Of a stretch of DNA of 64,000 bases, positions 25,143 through 35,120 are shown piece after piece. The translations under genes were made by a program, and so were the position numbers. The stretch is from the NCBI GenBank assembly GCA_050290865.1, contig JBNKIW010000008.1, forward strand, positions 66,228-130,227. Reading direction: 5' to 3'. Below the pieces are notes generated by a model. It was not told where the DNA came from, did not search any database, and saw nothing but the letters and a program-made list of their open reading frames with translations. Source of the DNA: JARRLC01 sp050290865. Its GTDB lineage: Bacteria; Pseudomonadota; Alphaproteobacteria; Rhizobiales; Rhodomicrobiaceae. Positions within the stretch are counted from its first letter, which is position 1; every line of letters starts with the position of its first letter.

Positions 25143-26132
25143 ATGAGAGCAACTCCTCAACTGATAGGCGCCGTCGCCGGCCTTGTCGCCGCCGTGCTCT
25201 ATATGTCGCTGGCGACGAAGACGCTGCTTGCCGTCGGATTGTTCGCGCTCACGCCGCTCCCCATTCTCCTCTCCGGCCTCGGCTGGGGCATAGGCGCGGC
25301 GCAGATCGCCTTTCTGACCTCCGCCCTCCTTGTCGGTATCTCCATGACGCTCTCGGGCGCGACAGCCTACGCGATCAGCGTCGGCGTGCCGAGCCTCATC
25401 CTCGCGCATCTGGTCCTCATTTACCGCACACTGCCGCAGGTGTCCGTCGAGGGCGAGAAGGAGCCGCCCATCATCGAATGGTATCCGCCGGGAAGCATCA
25501 TCGCCTGGACGGCCGTCATGGCCGGCATTGTCGTTGCTGCCGGGCTGGCCGTCTTCGGCGACATCGATACCTACCGCAAGGCCGTCCGCGAGATGCTGCC
25601 GCCGGTGTTGAAGCTCATCCAGCCGATGCTCAGGGAGACACCGGACGCGGCGAGCCTCGATCGGGTCGCCACAGCTCTTGCCCATGTCACGCTGCCCGTA
25701 TCCGCGGCGGTGACATGGCTTCTGATCATGCTGGGCAATGTGTGGCTGGCGGCGAAGAGCGCGGCGATTTCCGGGCAGCTCGCGCGTCCGTGGCCCGCCC
25801 TGATGTATCTCGACTATCCGCCGCTGTTCACGGCAGGGATTTTCGCCGCCATCGGTCTTGCCTTCCTGCCTGGCCTGGCCGGCGTCATGGCCGTGGGCTT
25901 TGTCGGCGCGTTCGCACTGGCCTTCCTGCTGATGGGCCTGACGGTGATCCATGTGCTGCTCGGCGCGTCGCGCTTCAAGCCGGTGCTACTCACGGGCATC
26001 TATATCGGCGTCGTCATCAACCCCTGGGTCGCCCCCGTCATCATTCTTCTGGGGCTGGCCGAACCGTTTCTCGAACTGCGCAGACGCGCATTGCAGTCAT
26101 CAGCGCCCCCCGGCGAACACCGCGGGCCCTGA
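25143..26132 (+). CDS. DUF2232 family membrane protein between rpsR and rplI
   Basis: 329 residues with roughly eight hydrophobic segments and no signal peptide. The gene's place between rpsR and rplI and the fold pattern (IGAVAGLVAAVLYM, LPILLSGLGWGIGAAQIAF, late MGLTVIHVL and LGLAEPFLELRRR) match the DUF2232/YybS-like family kept at this locus in many alphaproteobacteria. Function is unknown. It lies 171 nt after rpsR and 19 nt before rplI, so is probably in the same operon. Confidence 0.85.
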   Translation: MRATPQLIGAVAGLVAAVLYMSLATKTLLAVGLFALTPLPILLSGLGWGIGAAQIAFLTSALLVGISMTLSGATAYAISVGVPSLILAHLVLIYRTLPQVSVEGEKEPPIIEWYPPGSIIAWTAVMAGIVVAAGLAVFGDIDTYRKAVREMLPPVLKLIQPMLRETPDAASLDRVATALAHVTLPVSAAVTWLLIMLGNVWLAAKSAAISGQLARPWPALMYLDYPPLFTAGIFAAIGLAFLPGLAGVMAVGFVGAFALAFLLMGLTVIHVLLGASRFKPVLLTGIYIGVVINPWVAPVIILLGLAEPFLELRRRALQSSAPPGEHRGP

Positions 26133-26151
26133 CATACAAGGAGCAGCAGAC

Positions 26152-26724
26152 ATGCAGATCATTCTTCTCGAACGCGTCGGCGGCCTCGGCCAGATGGGCG
26201 ATGTCGTCAAGGTGCGCGACGGTTACGCCCGCAACTTCCTTCTGCCGAAGGGCAAGGCGCTGCGCGCCACCAAGGACAATCGCGCCCGTTTCGATCGCGA
26301 GCGCTCCCAGCTCGAAGCCCGCAATCTCGAGCTGAAAAAGGAGGCGGACGCCGTCTCCGGCAAGCTGGAGGGCAAGAGCTTCATCGCCATCCGCCAGGCC
26401 AGCGATGCCGGGCACCTGTATGGTTCGGTCTCGACGCGCGATATCGCCGAACTCATCACCGAGGGGGGCTTTTCCATCGAACGCACCCAGATTCTGCTCG
26501 AACGGCCGATCAAGACGCTCGGCCGGCATCCGGTGCGCGTCCGGCTGCATCCGGAGGTCGAGGCCGGCGTCCTGGTGAACGTCGCGCGTACGCCTGAGGA
26601 AGCCGAGCGGCAGGCCCGCGGCGAGGACGTCACCGTGATGCGTGACGAGGAAGATGAGGTTGCCGCCGAGGAGGTGTCCGAGGAAGACGCCGCTCCGGCT
26701 GAAGAGGAAACCGAGCAGGAATAG
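26152..26724 (+). CDS. rplI: 50S ribosomal protein bL9
   Basis: 190 residues from the ATG at 26152 (AAGGAG ribosome-binding site). The L9 N-domain signature MQIILLERVGGLGQMGDVV and the NFLLPKGKA loop are followed by the long connecting helix and the C-domain (FIAIRQASDAGHLYGSV). An acidic Glu-rich tail of ~35 residues extends beyond the E. coli length, as commonly seen in this class. Confidence 0.98.
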   Translation: MQIILLERVGGLGQMGDVVKVRDGYARNFLLPKGKALRATKDNRARFDRERSQLEARNLELKKEADAVSGKLEGKSFIAIRQASDAGHLYGSVSTRDIAELITEGGFSIERTQILLERPIKTLGRHPVRVRLHPEVEAGVLVNVARTPEEAERQARGEDVTVMRDEEDEVAAEEVSEEDAAPAEEETEQE

Positions 26725-26779
26725 GGCAGGGCGGTGCCCCGCGCCGCTCCTGGCTTCTCCACACGGACAGGGCAGGGCC

Positions 26780-28801
26780 TCAGGGGCGGTCGCTTACGCC
26801 CTCTGTCCGGCCTGCTTCTGGTGCGGGCTGCGCGCGGTAGTAGCCGTAGCCCCATTGCTTCCGCCAGCGCACCGTGGCCAGCGACTTGTCCACCTTGTTG
26901 AGCGCGACGCCCAGCACATTGGCCTGCGCCGTGAAAAGCACGCCCGCCGCGCCGGTGACGACATCGATCGGTGTTACGCCCCATTCGGTCACCAGGATTA
27001 CGCCGTCGAGAAGTGCGGCGATCGTGGCGGCATCGACGATCGGGTTGACCGGCGGCAGGTCGGCGACGATCATGTCGTAGTGATCGCGGAGAGACCGCAG
27101 GAGCGAGCGCATCGCGGGCGATGTGAGCAGGTCGTAGGAGACCGGCGCGTCCGAGAGGGCCAGCGGCAGGATGTCCGGCGTAAGGCCGCTCCCCGTCTTG
27201 ATCGCCCGTTCATATCCCAGCGAACCGCCCAGCACTTCGAGCAGTCCGGTTTCCGCGCCCGGCGCGAAATAGGCGCTGGCGGCGGCGCGGTGAATATCGC
27301 AGTCAAGGATCAGGGTCCGCCCGGCGCTGGCTGAAAACAGGGCCGCGAGGTTGGCGGCGACGGTGCTCTTGCCCTCCTCCGGCAGAGCGGAGATGATGCC
27401 GACACATTTGATGGCCCGGGGGTCGCCAGACGGGACGATGGCCGCTTTGAGCGCCTTGAGCGCCCCCGCGAAGGGCGAGAAGGGCGCGTTGATTGCCATG
27501 CGGAATTCATCGCCCTCCAGCACTGTCTCCGGCGAGGGCAGCCTTTCCATGCTCCGCCCGCCCGCCGGAGCCGTGGGCGCCACCTTTTCCAGTTGCGGGA
27601 TCAGCGTGAGGCAGGGCAGGCCCGTCTGTTCGCGGATCTGCCACGCGGAGCGCACGCTGTCGTCGAGCGCGTTGCGCATGAAGGCGACGCCGAATCCGGC
27701 CAGGAGGCCGGTCAGCCCGCCGAACGCCAGGATGAGCTTGCCTCGCGGCTCGCTCTTGAGGAGGGGGCGGGTTGCCTCCGTGATGATGCGCGCGTTCGAT
27801 ACCGGGAAGGACTGCCGCTGCACCGCCTCGGTGAATGCCCGCTGGTAGGTTTCGTAGATGCGCCGGTAGGTTTCCGCCGTGGTCTCAAGCTCGGTGAGCG
27901 TCACGGCGCGCTGCGAGGCGCGGTCCCGTCCGGTGCCACGCGGTTGCCGCTGCTCCTCCACCGGCCGGCCCGTGTCCGTTCCTTCGGCGGGCGGGCGTGC
28001 CGCAGCGGCGTCTCCAGCCACATCCTTGCGCTGCTGCGGCAGACGGTAGCTGCGTCCGGCGCGGAAAGCCTCAAGTTCGCGCGCCGCCTTGTTGAGCTGC
28101 ACTTTCAGCTGACCGAGCCGCTTCTCCAGCCATTCGCTGCCCTGCTGGGCGGCCCTGGCATTGGCTTTGAGCTGGTCCTGAATGTAGAGTTCGGCCAGCG
28201 TGTTGGCGATCCGGGCGGCCTTAGCCGGGTCCACGGAGGTGAAAGAAATCGAGATCGCGTAAGACTGCCCCACGCGGCGGACATCGAGATCCTTGAGGAA
28301 AGCCTCCACCGCTATTCTGCGCCGGGCATATTCGGCGAGGTCGCCGCGCGGCGGTTCCGGCGACGATACGATGCCGCGCATCAGGAGGCCGCCAAGCTGA
28401 GCGAAAAGGGAGGGCGGTCCAGGCTGAAACTCCTTGTCCTTCATCAGGTCGAGCTTGTCGATGGCGCCGGTCGCCAGCGACTCCGAGCGCAGCACGGCGA
28501 TCTGCCCTTCCACCTGCGCCACGTCGAGAGCGGGCGCCTGGGCGCCGGGCGTCGGGTCGCGAACGATCTGGATGGTTGCCGGGTCGATCAGGATCTCGGC
28601 CGTGGCGGTATAGCGCGGGGTGGCGGTGAACACCAGGACGGCGGCAAGCACGATGCCGGCGACAAGCGCAACGCTGATCGTGACCGAATAGCGCCGGACG
28701 AAGCGCCAGACATCCGTGAAACTCACATATTCCTGCTCATGGGCGCGGGGCTCCGGCACCTCCCAGGGTCTTCTCCGGTCGTCGGACGGGCTTTGGGCCA
28801 T
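26780..28801 (-). CDS. Polysaccharide chain-length regulator with BY-kinase-like ATPase domain (Wzc/ExoP-like)
   Basis: 673 residues from the ATG at 28801 (GGAAG just upstream); a GTG five codons earlier is an alternative. Order: cytoplasmic N-terminus, membrane helix 1 (~38-60), Wzz domain (RYTATAEILIDPA), long coiled-coil region, a GNVR-like segment, membrane helix 2 (~350), and a ParA-like ATPase with Walker A ALPEEGKST, Walker A' LILDCDIH and Walker B MIVADLPP. The C-terminus has a short tyrosine group (GYGYYR) where BY-kinases carry their autophosphorylated cluster. It would control capsule or exopolysaccharide length, yet no other polysaccharide-export gene is adjacent. Convergent with rplI. 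Confidence 0.9.
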   Translation of the reverse strand: MAQSPSDDRRRPWEVPEPRAHEQEYVSFTDVWRFVRRYSVTISVALVAGIVLAAVLVFTATPRYTATAEILIDPATIQIVRDPTPGAQAPALDVAQVEGQIAVLRSESLATGAIDKLDLMKDKEFQPGPPSLFAQLGGLLMRGIVSSPEPPRGDLAEYARRRIAVEAFLKDLDVRRVGQSYAISISFTSVDPAKAARIANTLAELYIQDQLKANARAAQQGSEWLEKRLGQLKVQLNKAARELEAFRAGRSYRLPQQRKDVAGDAAAARPPAEGTDTGRPVEEQRQPRGTGRDRASQRAVTLTELETTAETYRRIYETYQRAFTEAVQRQSFPVSNARIITEATRPLLKSEPRGKLILAFGGLTGLLAGFGVAFMRNALDDSVRSAWQIREQTGLPCLTLIPQLEKVAPTAPAGGRSMERLPSPETVLEGDEFRMAINAPFSPFAGALKALKAAIVPSGDPRAIKCVGIISALPEEGKSTVAANLAALFSASAGRTLILDCDIHRAAASAYFAPGAETGLLEVLGGSLGYERAIKTGSGLTPDILPLALSDAPVSYDLLTSPAMRSLLRSLRDHYDMIVADLPPVNPIVDAATIAALLDGVILVTEWGVTPIDVVTGAAGVLFTAQANVLGVALNKVDKSLATVRWRKQWGYGYYRAQPAPEAGRTEGVSDRP

Positions 28802-28970
28802 AATCTTCCGCTTCACTACGGCAGGTGCAGCCGCTCACTCCTTTATGCCAGGAAAGCAATTTACAGTTTTACAACCGGAACGCGAAAAAGGCACCCGATG
28901 CCGAAATACCGTGTTTACGTAAGGCCCAGATGTTGGGATTATGGCGCTGTGCCCCACGCCAGGATGGATC

Positions 28971-30899
28971 ATGACCAAGACAGCTTTGCCTTTCGGCCTC
29001 TGGCCCTCTCCTTTGTCTCCGGAGGCGGTCGCGGGCCAGTCGGCGCGCTTTGAGAGCGTCGCCCTGAATGACGGTGTGGCGCTGTGGACCGAGTTGCGCC
29101 CGGCCGAAGGCGGCCGCGCGGTTATTGTGCGCAAGCGGCCCGGTGAGCCGCCCGAGGACATCCTTCCGCCCGGTTTTTCCGCCCGCTCGCGCGTGCACGA
29201 ATATGGCGGTGGCGAGTTTCTGGCCGTGTCCGGCGCGATCTATTTCGCCAATCAGGCCGACCAGGATGTTTGGCGCCTCAGCGACGGGGCCGCGCCCGAA
29301 CGCGTGACGGACGCTCCGTCCATGCGCTTCGCCGACTTCGCCCTGGATGCGGCGCGCAATCGCCTGATCGCGGTTGCCGAACGCCACGCCCTGGCCATGC
29401 CCGGCGAGCATCCCGAGAACCTTCTCGTCGCCATTGCGCTCGACGCCACGCCTGACCGTGCGGTGAGCCCGCTCGTTCGCGGCCAGGATTTCTACGCCAG
29501 CCCGCGGTTGTCGCCCGATGGCCGCCGCCTCGCCTTTCTGTCCTGGGATCTGCCGGATATGCCGTGGGAGGCCGCCGCACTCCATGTCGCCGAGGTCGGG
29601 GATGACGGCGAGATTGGACCGGCGGTCCGCATCGCGGGCGGCGGGGCTGCGGAAGGAGCGGCGTTCCAGCCCGAGTGGCGCGAGGACGGCGTGCTGGTGT
29701 TTGCCTGCGACAAGAGCGGGTGGGGCAATCTCTATGCGTGGGATGGGGCCGAAGCGACGCCGCTTCTCCCGATCGAAGCGGAATGCGCCAAGCCGCTGTG
29801 GTCGCTGAGCGCGCGGTCTTTCGCGCTGCTGCCCGGCGGGCGCATCATCGCCTGCGCCGTGGACGGCGGCGTGGCGGGCGTGGGGGTCATCGGCAGCGAC
29901 GGCGGTTTCACGCTCCTGGAGACTGGCACGTGCCATATCGGTACGCTCGCGAGCGAGGGTGGCTCGGTGATCCTGACCGGCGGGCGCGATTTCGCATCGC
30001 CCGCGATCCTCCGGCTTTCGCACGATGGCGCGCATGAGCCGCTGCGCGAGGCCGCGTCCATCGCGCTCGACGGCGAAAGCGTGTCGCCCGCGCGCCTGAT
30101 CACCTTCGCGGCGGACGATGGCGGCCCGGTCTACGGCCTCTATTACGCTCCCGCAAACAGCTGCCACTGCGGCCCCAGGGGCGAATGTCCGCCTGCGATC
30201 ATCGGCATTCATGGCGGACCGCATTCGCAGGCGACGCGGGGCTTGCGGCTTTCGATCCAGTACTGGACGACGCGCGGCTTCGCCTATCTCGACCTCGATT
30301 ACGGCGGTTCGACCTGTTACGGCCGGGACTATCGTGCCCGGCTCGATGGGCAATGGGGCCTGCGCGATGTCGCCGATGCCGAAGCCGCTGCGCGCCACCT
30401 CGCCACCGAGGGCCTCGCGCGCCCGGACCGGATCGCGATTACCGGCGGCTCGGCGGGCGGCTACACCGTGCTGATGGCGCTGGCGGCGACCTCGGTATTC
30501 GCGGCTGGCGCCAGCTATTACGGTGTGTCCGATCTGGCGGCGCTGCAGCGCTCGACGCACAAATTCGAGGCGGGCTACGTCTTTGGCCTGATCGGCGCGA
30601 AACCCGGTCCTGCCGGCCTGACCGACGCCAGCGATCCCGTGTTCGCCGAGCGCTCGCCGCTCGCCCGCGCGGCGGACATCACGAGTCCGGTGGTTCTGTT
30701 TCAGGGGCTGGACGACAGGGTCGTGCCGCCGGAGCAGTCGCGCCTCATCGCCGCCGAGTTGGAACGGCGCGGTGTGCCGGTGAAGCTGTTCGAGTTCGAA
30801 GGCGAAGGGCACGGCTTCCGGCGCGCCGAGAACGTGGCCAGGGCGCTGGCCGAAGAATACGCGTTCTACGTTGGTGCCTTCGGGCTCGAAGACGCCTGA
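28971..30899 (+). CDS. S9-family serine peptidase (prolyl oligopeptidase-like / acylaminoacyl peptidase)
   Basis: 642 residues from the ATG at 28971 (AGGA seven bases upstream). Residues ~1-370 form a beta-propeller-like region with repeated YASPRLSPDGRRLAFLSWD-type blades. The C-terminal alpha/beta-hydrolase has the nucleophile in GGSAGGYT, aspartate in GLDDRVVPPEQS and histidine in GEGHGFR. No signal peptide, so probably cytoplasmic, cleaving short peptides. Divergent from the Wzc-like gene and convergent with the glycogen cluster (9-nt gap). Confidence 0.92.
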   Translation: MTKTALPFGLWPSPLSPEAVAGQSARFESVALNDGVALWTELRPAEGGRAVIVRKRPGEPPEDILPPGFSARSRVHEYGGGEFLAVSGAIYFANQADQDVWRLSDGAAPERVTDAPSMRFADFALDAARNRLIAVAERHALAMPGEHPENLLVAIALDATPDRAVSPLVRGQDFYASPRLSPDGRRLAFLSWDLPDMPWEAAALHVAEVGDDGEIGPAVRIAGGGAAEGAAFQPEWREDGVLVFACDKSGWGNLYAWDGAEATPLLPIEAECAKPLWSLSARSFALLPGGRIIACAVDGGVAGVGVIGSDGGFTLLETGTCHIGTLASEGGSVILTGGRDFASPAILRLSHDGAHEPLREAASIALDGESVSPARLITFAADDGGPVYGLYYAPANSCHCGPRGECPPAIIGIHGGPHSQATRGLRLSIQYWTTRGFAYLDLDYGGSTCYGRDYRARLDGQWGLRDVADAEAAARHLATEGLARPDRIAITGGSAGGYTVLMALAATSVFAAGASYYGVSDLAALQRSTHKFEAGYVFGLIGAKPGPAGLTDASDPVFAERSPLARAADITSPVVLFQGLDDRVVPPEQSRLIAAELERRGVPVKLFEFEGEGHGFRRAENVARALAEEYAFYVGAFGLEDA

Positions 30900-30908
30900 T
30901 CCCGGCCG

Positions 30909-33900
30909 TTACCGCCGCCGTGGCAGCGTGGCGAGAGCGTCGCGCAGTTTCTCCAGTGGCAGGCCGAGCCGCCGGCGCCAGTTCGGCCGTTCGTCAACTG
31001 TGCCGGGCAGGTTGACCGCCGTCACTTCGCCCGCGAGGTCGTCCAACTGCGCCATGGCCAGGCAGGAAGGCGTCTGCGCGATGAACCGGTGCGCGGCCGC
31101 AGCGAGCTGAGGGCCGGGGAGTGTCGAGAGGTCGTGGAGGCCGCCGAAATCGCCCAGGCCGAGCATATGCGCCAAAGCGCGCTTGTCGGCCAGGCGGTGG
31201 GCCCGCGCAGCGGCGGCTTCGCTGGCGGATATGAGGCCGAGCGCTTCCCGCTCCCGGATATCCTCGCCCATCCACCATCCGACAAGCGTGGGCAGATCGT
31301 GCGTGGAAACGCAGGCGGCCGCCATCGCGGGATAGGCTTCGGGCGACCTGAAGGCTTCGCCATGGCGCTCAAACCACATCACGCGGTAACTCAGGATGCC
31401 CGCGCCGTCCATGACCTCCCGGAAATTCTCCGGAACCGTGCCGAGATCCTCTCCGACGACCACGGAGGATGCGCGCACGCTCTCCAGCGCGATCTGCGCG
31501 ACGAGATCGCTCACGGGGTAGGAGAGGTAGGCGCCCTCGCCCGCTCTGGCTCCGTCGGGGATAACGAAGAGGCGCATCAGCCCCATGACATGGTCGATGC
31601 GCAGGAGCCCGGCGTAGCGCATGTTCGCCGCCGTCACCTCGTTGAAGAGCCAGAAGCCGGAGGCCCGCCACCCCAGCGGATCGGGGGGCTGGAGGCCCCA
31701 GTTCTGTCCGCCGGGCGCCAGCAGATCGGGGGGCGCGCCGATCGAGGCATTGGAGAGGAACTGATCGGCATTCGCCCAGACTTCGGCTCCGTCCGGTGCC
31801 GCGCCGACGGCGAGATCGCGGTAGAAGCCGAGCGACAGCCCCGATTCGCGCGCGCGCGCCGCCGCATCGCCGAGTTGCCGGTCCGCAAGCCATTGCAGGA
31901 AGAGATGAAAGCGGACAAGGGGGCCGTGTTCGGCCGCGAAGGCGTCGAGCGCGTGCGGATCGCATGTCGACAGACCGGCGGGCCACTGGCGCCACGCGGC
32001 GTCCTCGCGGATCTCGCTGATGGCCTGGAAACAGGCGAAATCCCAGAGGCTGCGCCCGCCCGCCGTACTGAACGCCTCGAAATCGCGGCGCAGATCGGAG
32101 GTAGGCGGATGCGCGTCGAAATCCTCGAAGGCCGCCATGAGAATGGCCCGCTTCGCCGTCCACACGCCTGCATAATCAACGAGCGGGAGACCGGCCAGCG
32201 TCTCCAGCGCACCGGCACGTTCCGCGAGAGCGTCGGCCAGCCTGCCGCCGCCCTTGATGGCCGTCACGTCGATATAGATCGGGTCGAGGAAACGGCGGTC
32301 CGAGGGATAATAGGGGCTGGCGCGGCCGCGATGCGCCGGAAACAGGGCATGCAGAGGATTGAACCCGACGGTCGCGGCACCCGCTTCGGCGGCGATCCCG
32401 GCAAGCTGGCCGAGCGCCGTGAAATCGCCAATGCCCTGATCGCCCGCCCGTCGCAGCGCATAGGCCTGTGCCGCCACGCCGGTGGCGCGGCCGCCCGAAG
32501 CGAATCTGGGGGGCAGGTAGCAGCTTCGCGGCGCAACCGTCAGATGGCAGGCGATATCGGGATCTTCGTCCAGCACGACACGGTGGCGTCCGGCGGGCTG
32601 CGGCGGCAGCGTGACCCGTGCCCAGTCGGTGCGCCGCCCGTCGATGCCGGTCGTCCGCGCGAAGTTCAGTTCGCTGGGAGCGAGGCGGACGGGCGCGGTG
32701 CTGCCGTCCTCGCGCTCGATGATGACGGCGGTCGGTACGCGCGGGCCGCGAAGCGCCATCCTCAGCGCGACCGGCGCACTGCTGCGGGCGACGGCGCTGA
32801 GGGGCAGCGTGCGGCGGTCCTGCATCTCCGCGAGCCGTGCAAGGCTTTCGCGAACCTGCGGCGCAGAATCGGCGGGGTAACCCATGGCGGCAAGCAGGGC
32901 GCGTTTCGTGGCGTCGGTCACGACGTGCCGCGTGCCGTCGATGTCATGCCAGTCCGCAGCGATGCCCGCGCCGCGCGTCAGACGGTTGAGCAGGTCCTGC
33001 GGCGGAGCGGAGCGCGGCGCCGTGCGGCGCTCGGCGTGGTCCGCACAGTCCTCCAGGACCACGACCGAGCGGGCGGGGACGGTGATCGCATCGCCCGTCC
33101 GGTAAATCGTTTCACCCGCGTCGCCGGTTTCCTCCGACGTATCCAGGCAGACCCGCCAGCACCGGCCGTGCAGCGGGTCCGGCAGCGTTACCTCGACCGG
33201 CTTGCGGCCCGCATGCAGCGCCACGATGAGGCGGTCCGCGGGCGTCTCGCCCGCCGCAGGGACGTGGAGCGCCGCGATGATGGTACGGCCCCCGGGAGCC
33301 TCCCAATCGCTGGGCTGCATAGCGCTGCCATCCGGCTTGCGCCACTCCACGTCGGGCAGGAGCGAGGCATCGAGGGCCTCGCCGGTCAGGAATACGTCGC
33401 GCTTGAGGGCCGGATGCGCCGCGCGCAACGCCGTGAGCCGTGCGGTGAACGCCGCGAGTGTCTGGTCGCCTGCATCCCAATCGAGCCAGGATGTGACGTT
33501 GTCCTGCGCATAGGCGTTGTTGTTGCCGCCCTGGGTCCGCCCGAACTCCGCGCCCATCGCCAAGAGTGGTGTGCCGCGCGCGAGCATGAGCGAGGCCAGC
33601 AGATTGCGCTGATCGCGTCGTCTGGCCGCCAGAATTGCCGGATCGTGCGTCGCGCCTTCGGTGCCGTTGTTCCAGGAATAATTGGCGTTGGTGCCGTCGT
33701 TGTTATCCTCGCCATTGGCCTCGTTGCGCTTCCACTCGTATGAAACGAGGTCGGCGAGGGTGAAACCGTCATGCGCCACGATGTAGTTGATGCTTCGCGA
33801 CGGCGGGCGGTGCGGCGCGAAGATGTCCGACGAACCGGACAGCCGCGTGGCGACTTCGGCGGTCATGCCATCGTCTCCGCGCCAGAATTGCCGCAGCGCA

Positions 33901-35120
33901 TCGCGGAACTGGTCGTTCCACTCGCCCCACAAATCGGGGAACGCACCGACCCGGTAGCCGCCGGGACCGATGTCCCACGGCTCGGCGATCAGCCGTAATC
34001 CGCGCAGGAGCGGGTCCTGCCCCAGGGCGGTCAGAAGCGGCGCAGCCGGATCGAACCCTTCCTCGCGGCGCCCGAGCGTCGTGGCGAGATCGAAACGGAA
34101 GCCGTCCACGCCACCGAATGCCGCCCAGCTTCGCAAAGCATCCATCGCCAAGCGCACCACGGGCGGGCGGTCGAGCGCCAGCGTGTTGCCGCATCCGGTG
34201 TCGTTGATGGGGGTGCGCGGATTGCCGGACATGAGCCGGTAATAGGTGGCGTTGTCGATGCCGCGCAGGGAGAGCGTCGGTCCGAGCGAGTCGCCCTCGC
34301 CAGTGTGGTTGAGCACGACGTCGATGATGACTTCGATACCAGCGGCCTGCAGCGCGGCGACACTCGTCCTGACCTCGTCCCAGCCGCCCGGCGCCAGCCG
34401 CGGATCGGGCACCATGAACGCGACGGGGTTGTAGCCCCAGTAGTTGTTGAGCCCGCGGGCGGAGAGATGGCGCTCGTCCACCCATGCCGCCGCGGGCATG
34501 ATCTCGATGGCCGTCACCCCGAGCCGGGTCAGGTGCTCGACGGATGCAGGGGATGCGAGTGCCGCGAACGTTCCGCGTCGCCCCTCGGCCACCTGCGCGT
34601 TCAGCTTGGTGAAGCCGCGCGTATGCAGCTCATAAATGACCATGTCCGACCAGGGCTTGCGGGCGCGGCGGACGGGGTCGGCTGTTTCCGGCTCGATGGC
34701 TACCGCCTTCGGCATGAAGGGCGCGCTGTCGGTTCCATCGAATTTCAGATCGCCGTCGGGGCTGTCGGGGCGGCAGCCGAACATGGTGGTCGAAAGGGTG
34801 AAGGGACGGTCGAGCGCCAGCGCATAGGGGTCGAGGAGAAGCTTAGCGGGATTGAAGCGGTGCCCCTCCAGGGGCGCATAGGGGCCATGGACGCGCAAGC
34901 CATAGCGCTGGCCCTCGGCAATCCCCTTGAAATGTCCGTGGAACACGTTGCCCGTCCGGCAGGGAAGGCGGAAACGCCCGATCTCCCTCTCGCCGCGGTC
35001 ATCGAACAGGCAGAGCTCGATGGCCGTGGCATGCGCGGAGAACACCGCTACATTGGCGCCGCGCGCGTCCAGCCTCAGGCCGAGCGGCTCCGGCGATCCG
35101 TCGGTCAGCCGGAATGGCAT
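30909..35120 (-). CDS. glgX/malQ: Fused glycogen debranching enzyme (GlgX) and 4-alpha-glucanotransferase (MalQ)
   Basis: One uninterrupted 1403-residue frame. Residues 1-~692 are a complete GlgX isoamylase: CBM48-like N-domain, GH13 nucleophile Asp344 (GFRFD), acid Glu380 (LIAEPWD) and Asp451 (VAHDGF), plus a C-terminal beta domain. Residues ~705-1403 are a complete MalQ GH77: QGIGDFTALGQL near 896, nucleophile Asp1176 (RIDHVMGL), Glu1224 (VVGEDLGTVP) and Asp1275 (STHDLPT). GlgX releases the short branches left by phosphorylase; MalQ rejoins them into longer glucans. The fusion would couple both steps. No frameshift or linker anomaly is seen. Its start overlaps glgA's end by 16 nt. Confidence 0.95.
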   Translation of the reverse strand: MPFRLTDGSPEPLGLRLDARGANVAVFSAHATAIELCLFDDRGEREIGRFRLPCRTGNVFHGHFKGIAEGQRYGLRVHGPYAPLEGHRFNPAKLLLDPYALALDRPFTLSTTMFGCRPDSPDGDLKFDGTDSAPFMPKAVAIEPETADPVRRARKPWSDMVIYELHTRGFTKLNAQVAEGRRGTFAALASPASVEHLTRLGVTAIEIMPAAAWVDERHLSARGLNNYWGYNPVAFMVPDPRLAPGGWDEVRTSVAALQAAGIEVIIDVVLNHTGEGDSLGPTLSLRGIDNATYYRLMSGNPRTPINDTGCGNTLALDRPPVVRLAMDALRSWAAFGGVDGFRFDLATTLGRREEGFDPAAPLLTALGQDPLLRGLRLIAEPWDIGPGGYRVGAFPDLWGEWNDQFRDALRQFWRGDDGMTAEVATRLSGSSDIFAPHRPPSRSINYIVAHDGFTLADLVSYEWKRNEANGEDNNDGTNANYSWNNGTEGATHDPAILAARRRDQRNLLASLMLARGTPLLAMGAEFGRTQGGNNNAYAQDNVTSWLDWDAGDQTLAAFTARLTALRAAHPALKRDVFLTGEALDASLLPDVEWRKPDGSAMQPSDWEAPGGRTIIAALHVPAAGETPADRLIVALHAGRKPVEVTLPDPLHGRCWRVCLDTSEETGDAGETIYRTGDAITVPARSVVVLEDCADHAERRTAPRSAPPQDLLNRLTRGAGIAADWHDIDGTRHVVTDATKRALLAAMGYPADSAPQVRESLARLAEMQDRRTLPLSAVARSSAPVALRMALRGPRVPTAVIIEREDGSTAPVRLAPSELNFARTTGIDGRRTDWARVTLPPQPAGRHRVVLDEDPDIACHLTVAPRSCYLPPRFASGGRATGVAAQAYALRRAGDQGIGDFTALGQLAGIAAEAGAATVGFNPLHALFPAHRGRASPYYPSDRRFLDPIYIDVTAIKGGGRLADALAERAGALETLAGLPLVDYAGVWTAKRAILMAAFEDFDAHPPTSDLRRDFEAFSTAGGRSLWDFACFQAISEIREDAAWRQWPAGLSTCDPHALDAFAAEHGPLVRFHLFLQWLADRQLGDAAARARESGLSLGFYRDLAVGAAPDGAEVWANADQFLSNASIGAPPDLLAPGGQNWGLQPPDPLGWRASGFWLFNEVTAANMRYAGLLRIDHVMGLMRLFVIPDGARAGEGAYLSYPVSDLVAQIALESVRASSVVVGEDLGTVPENFREVMDGAGILSYRVMWFERHGEAFRSPEAYPAMAAACVSTHDLPTLVGWWMGEDIREREALGLISASEAAAARAHRLADKRALAHMLGLGDFGGLHDLSTLPGPQLAAAAHRFIAQTPSCLAMAQLDDLAGEVTAVNLPGTVDERPNWRRRLGLPLEKLRDALATLPRRR

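Noticed and set aside
31089..33743. 884-residue plus-strand open frame
   Set aside because: Antisense to the GlgX/MalQ gene, Arg/Gly-rich with no recognisable motif.
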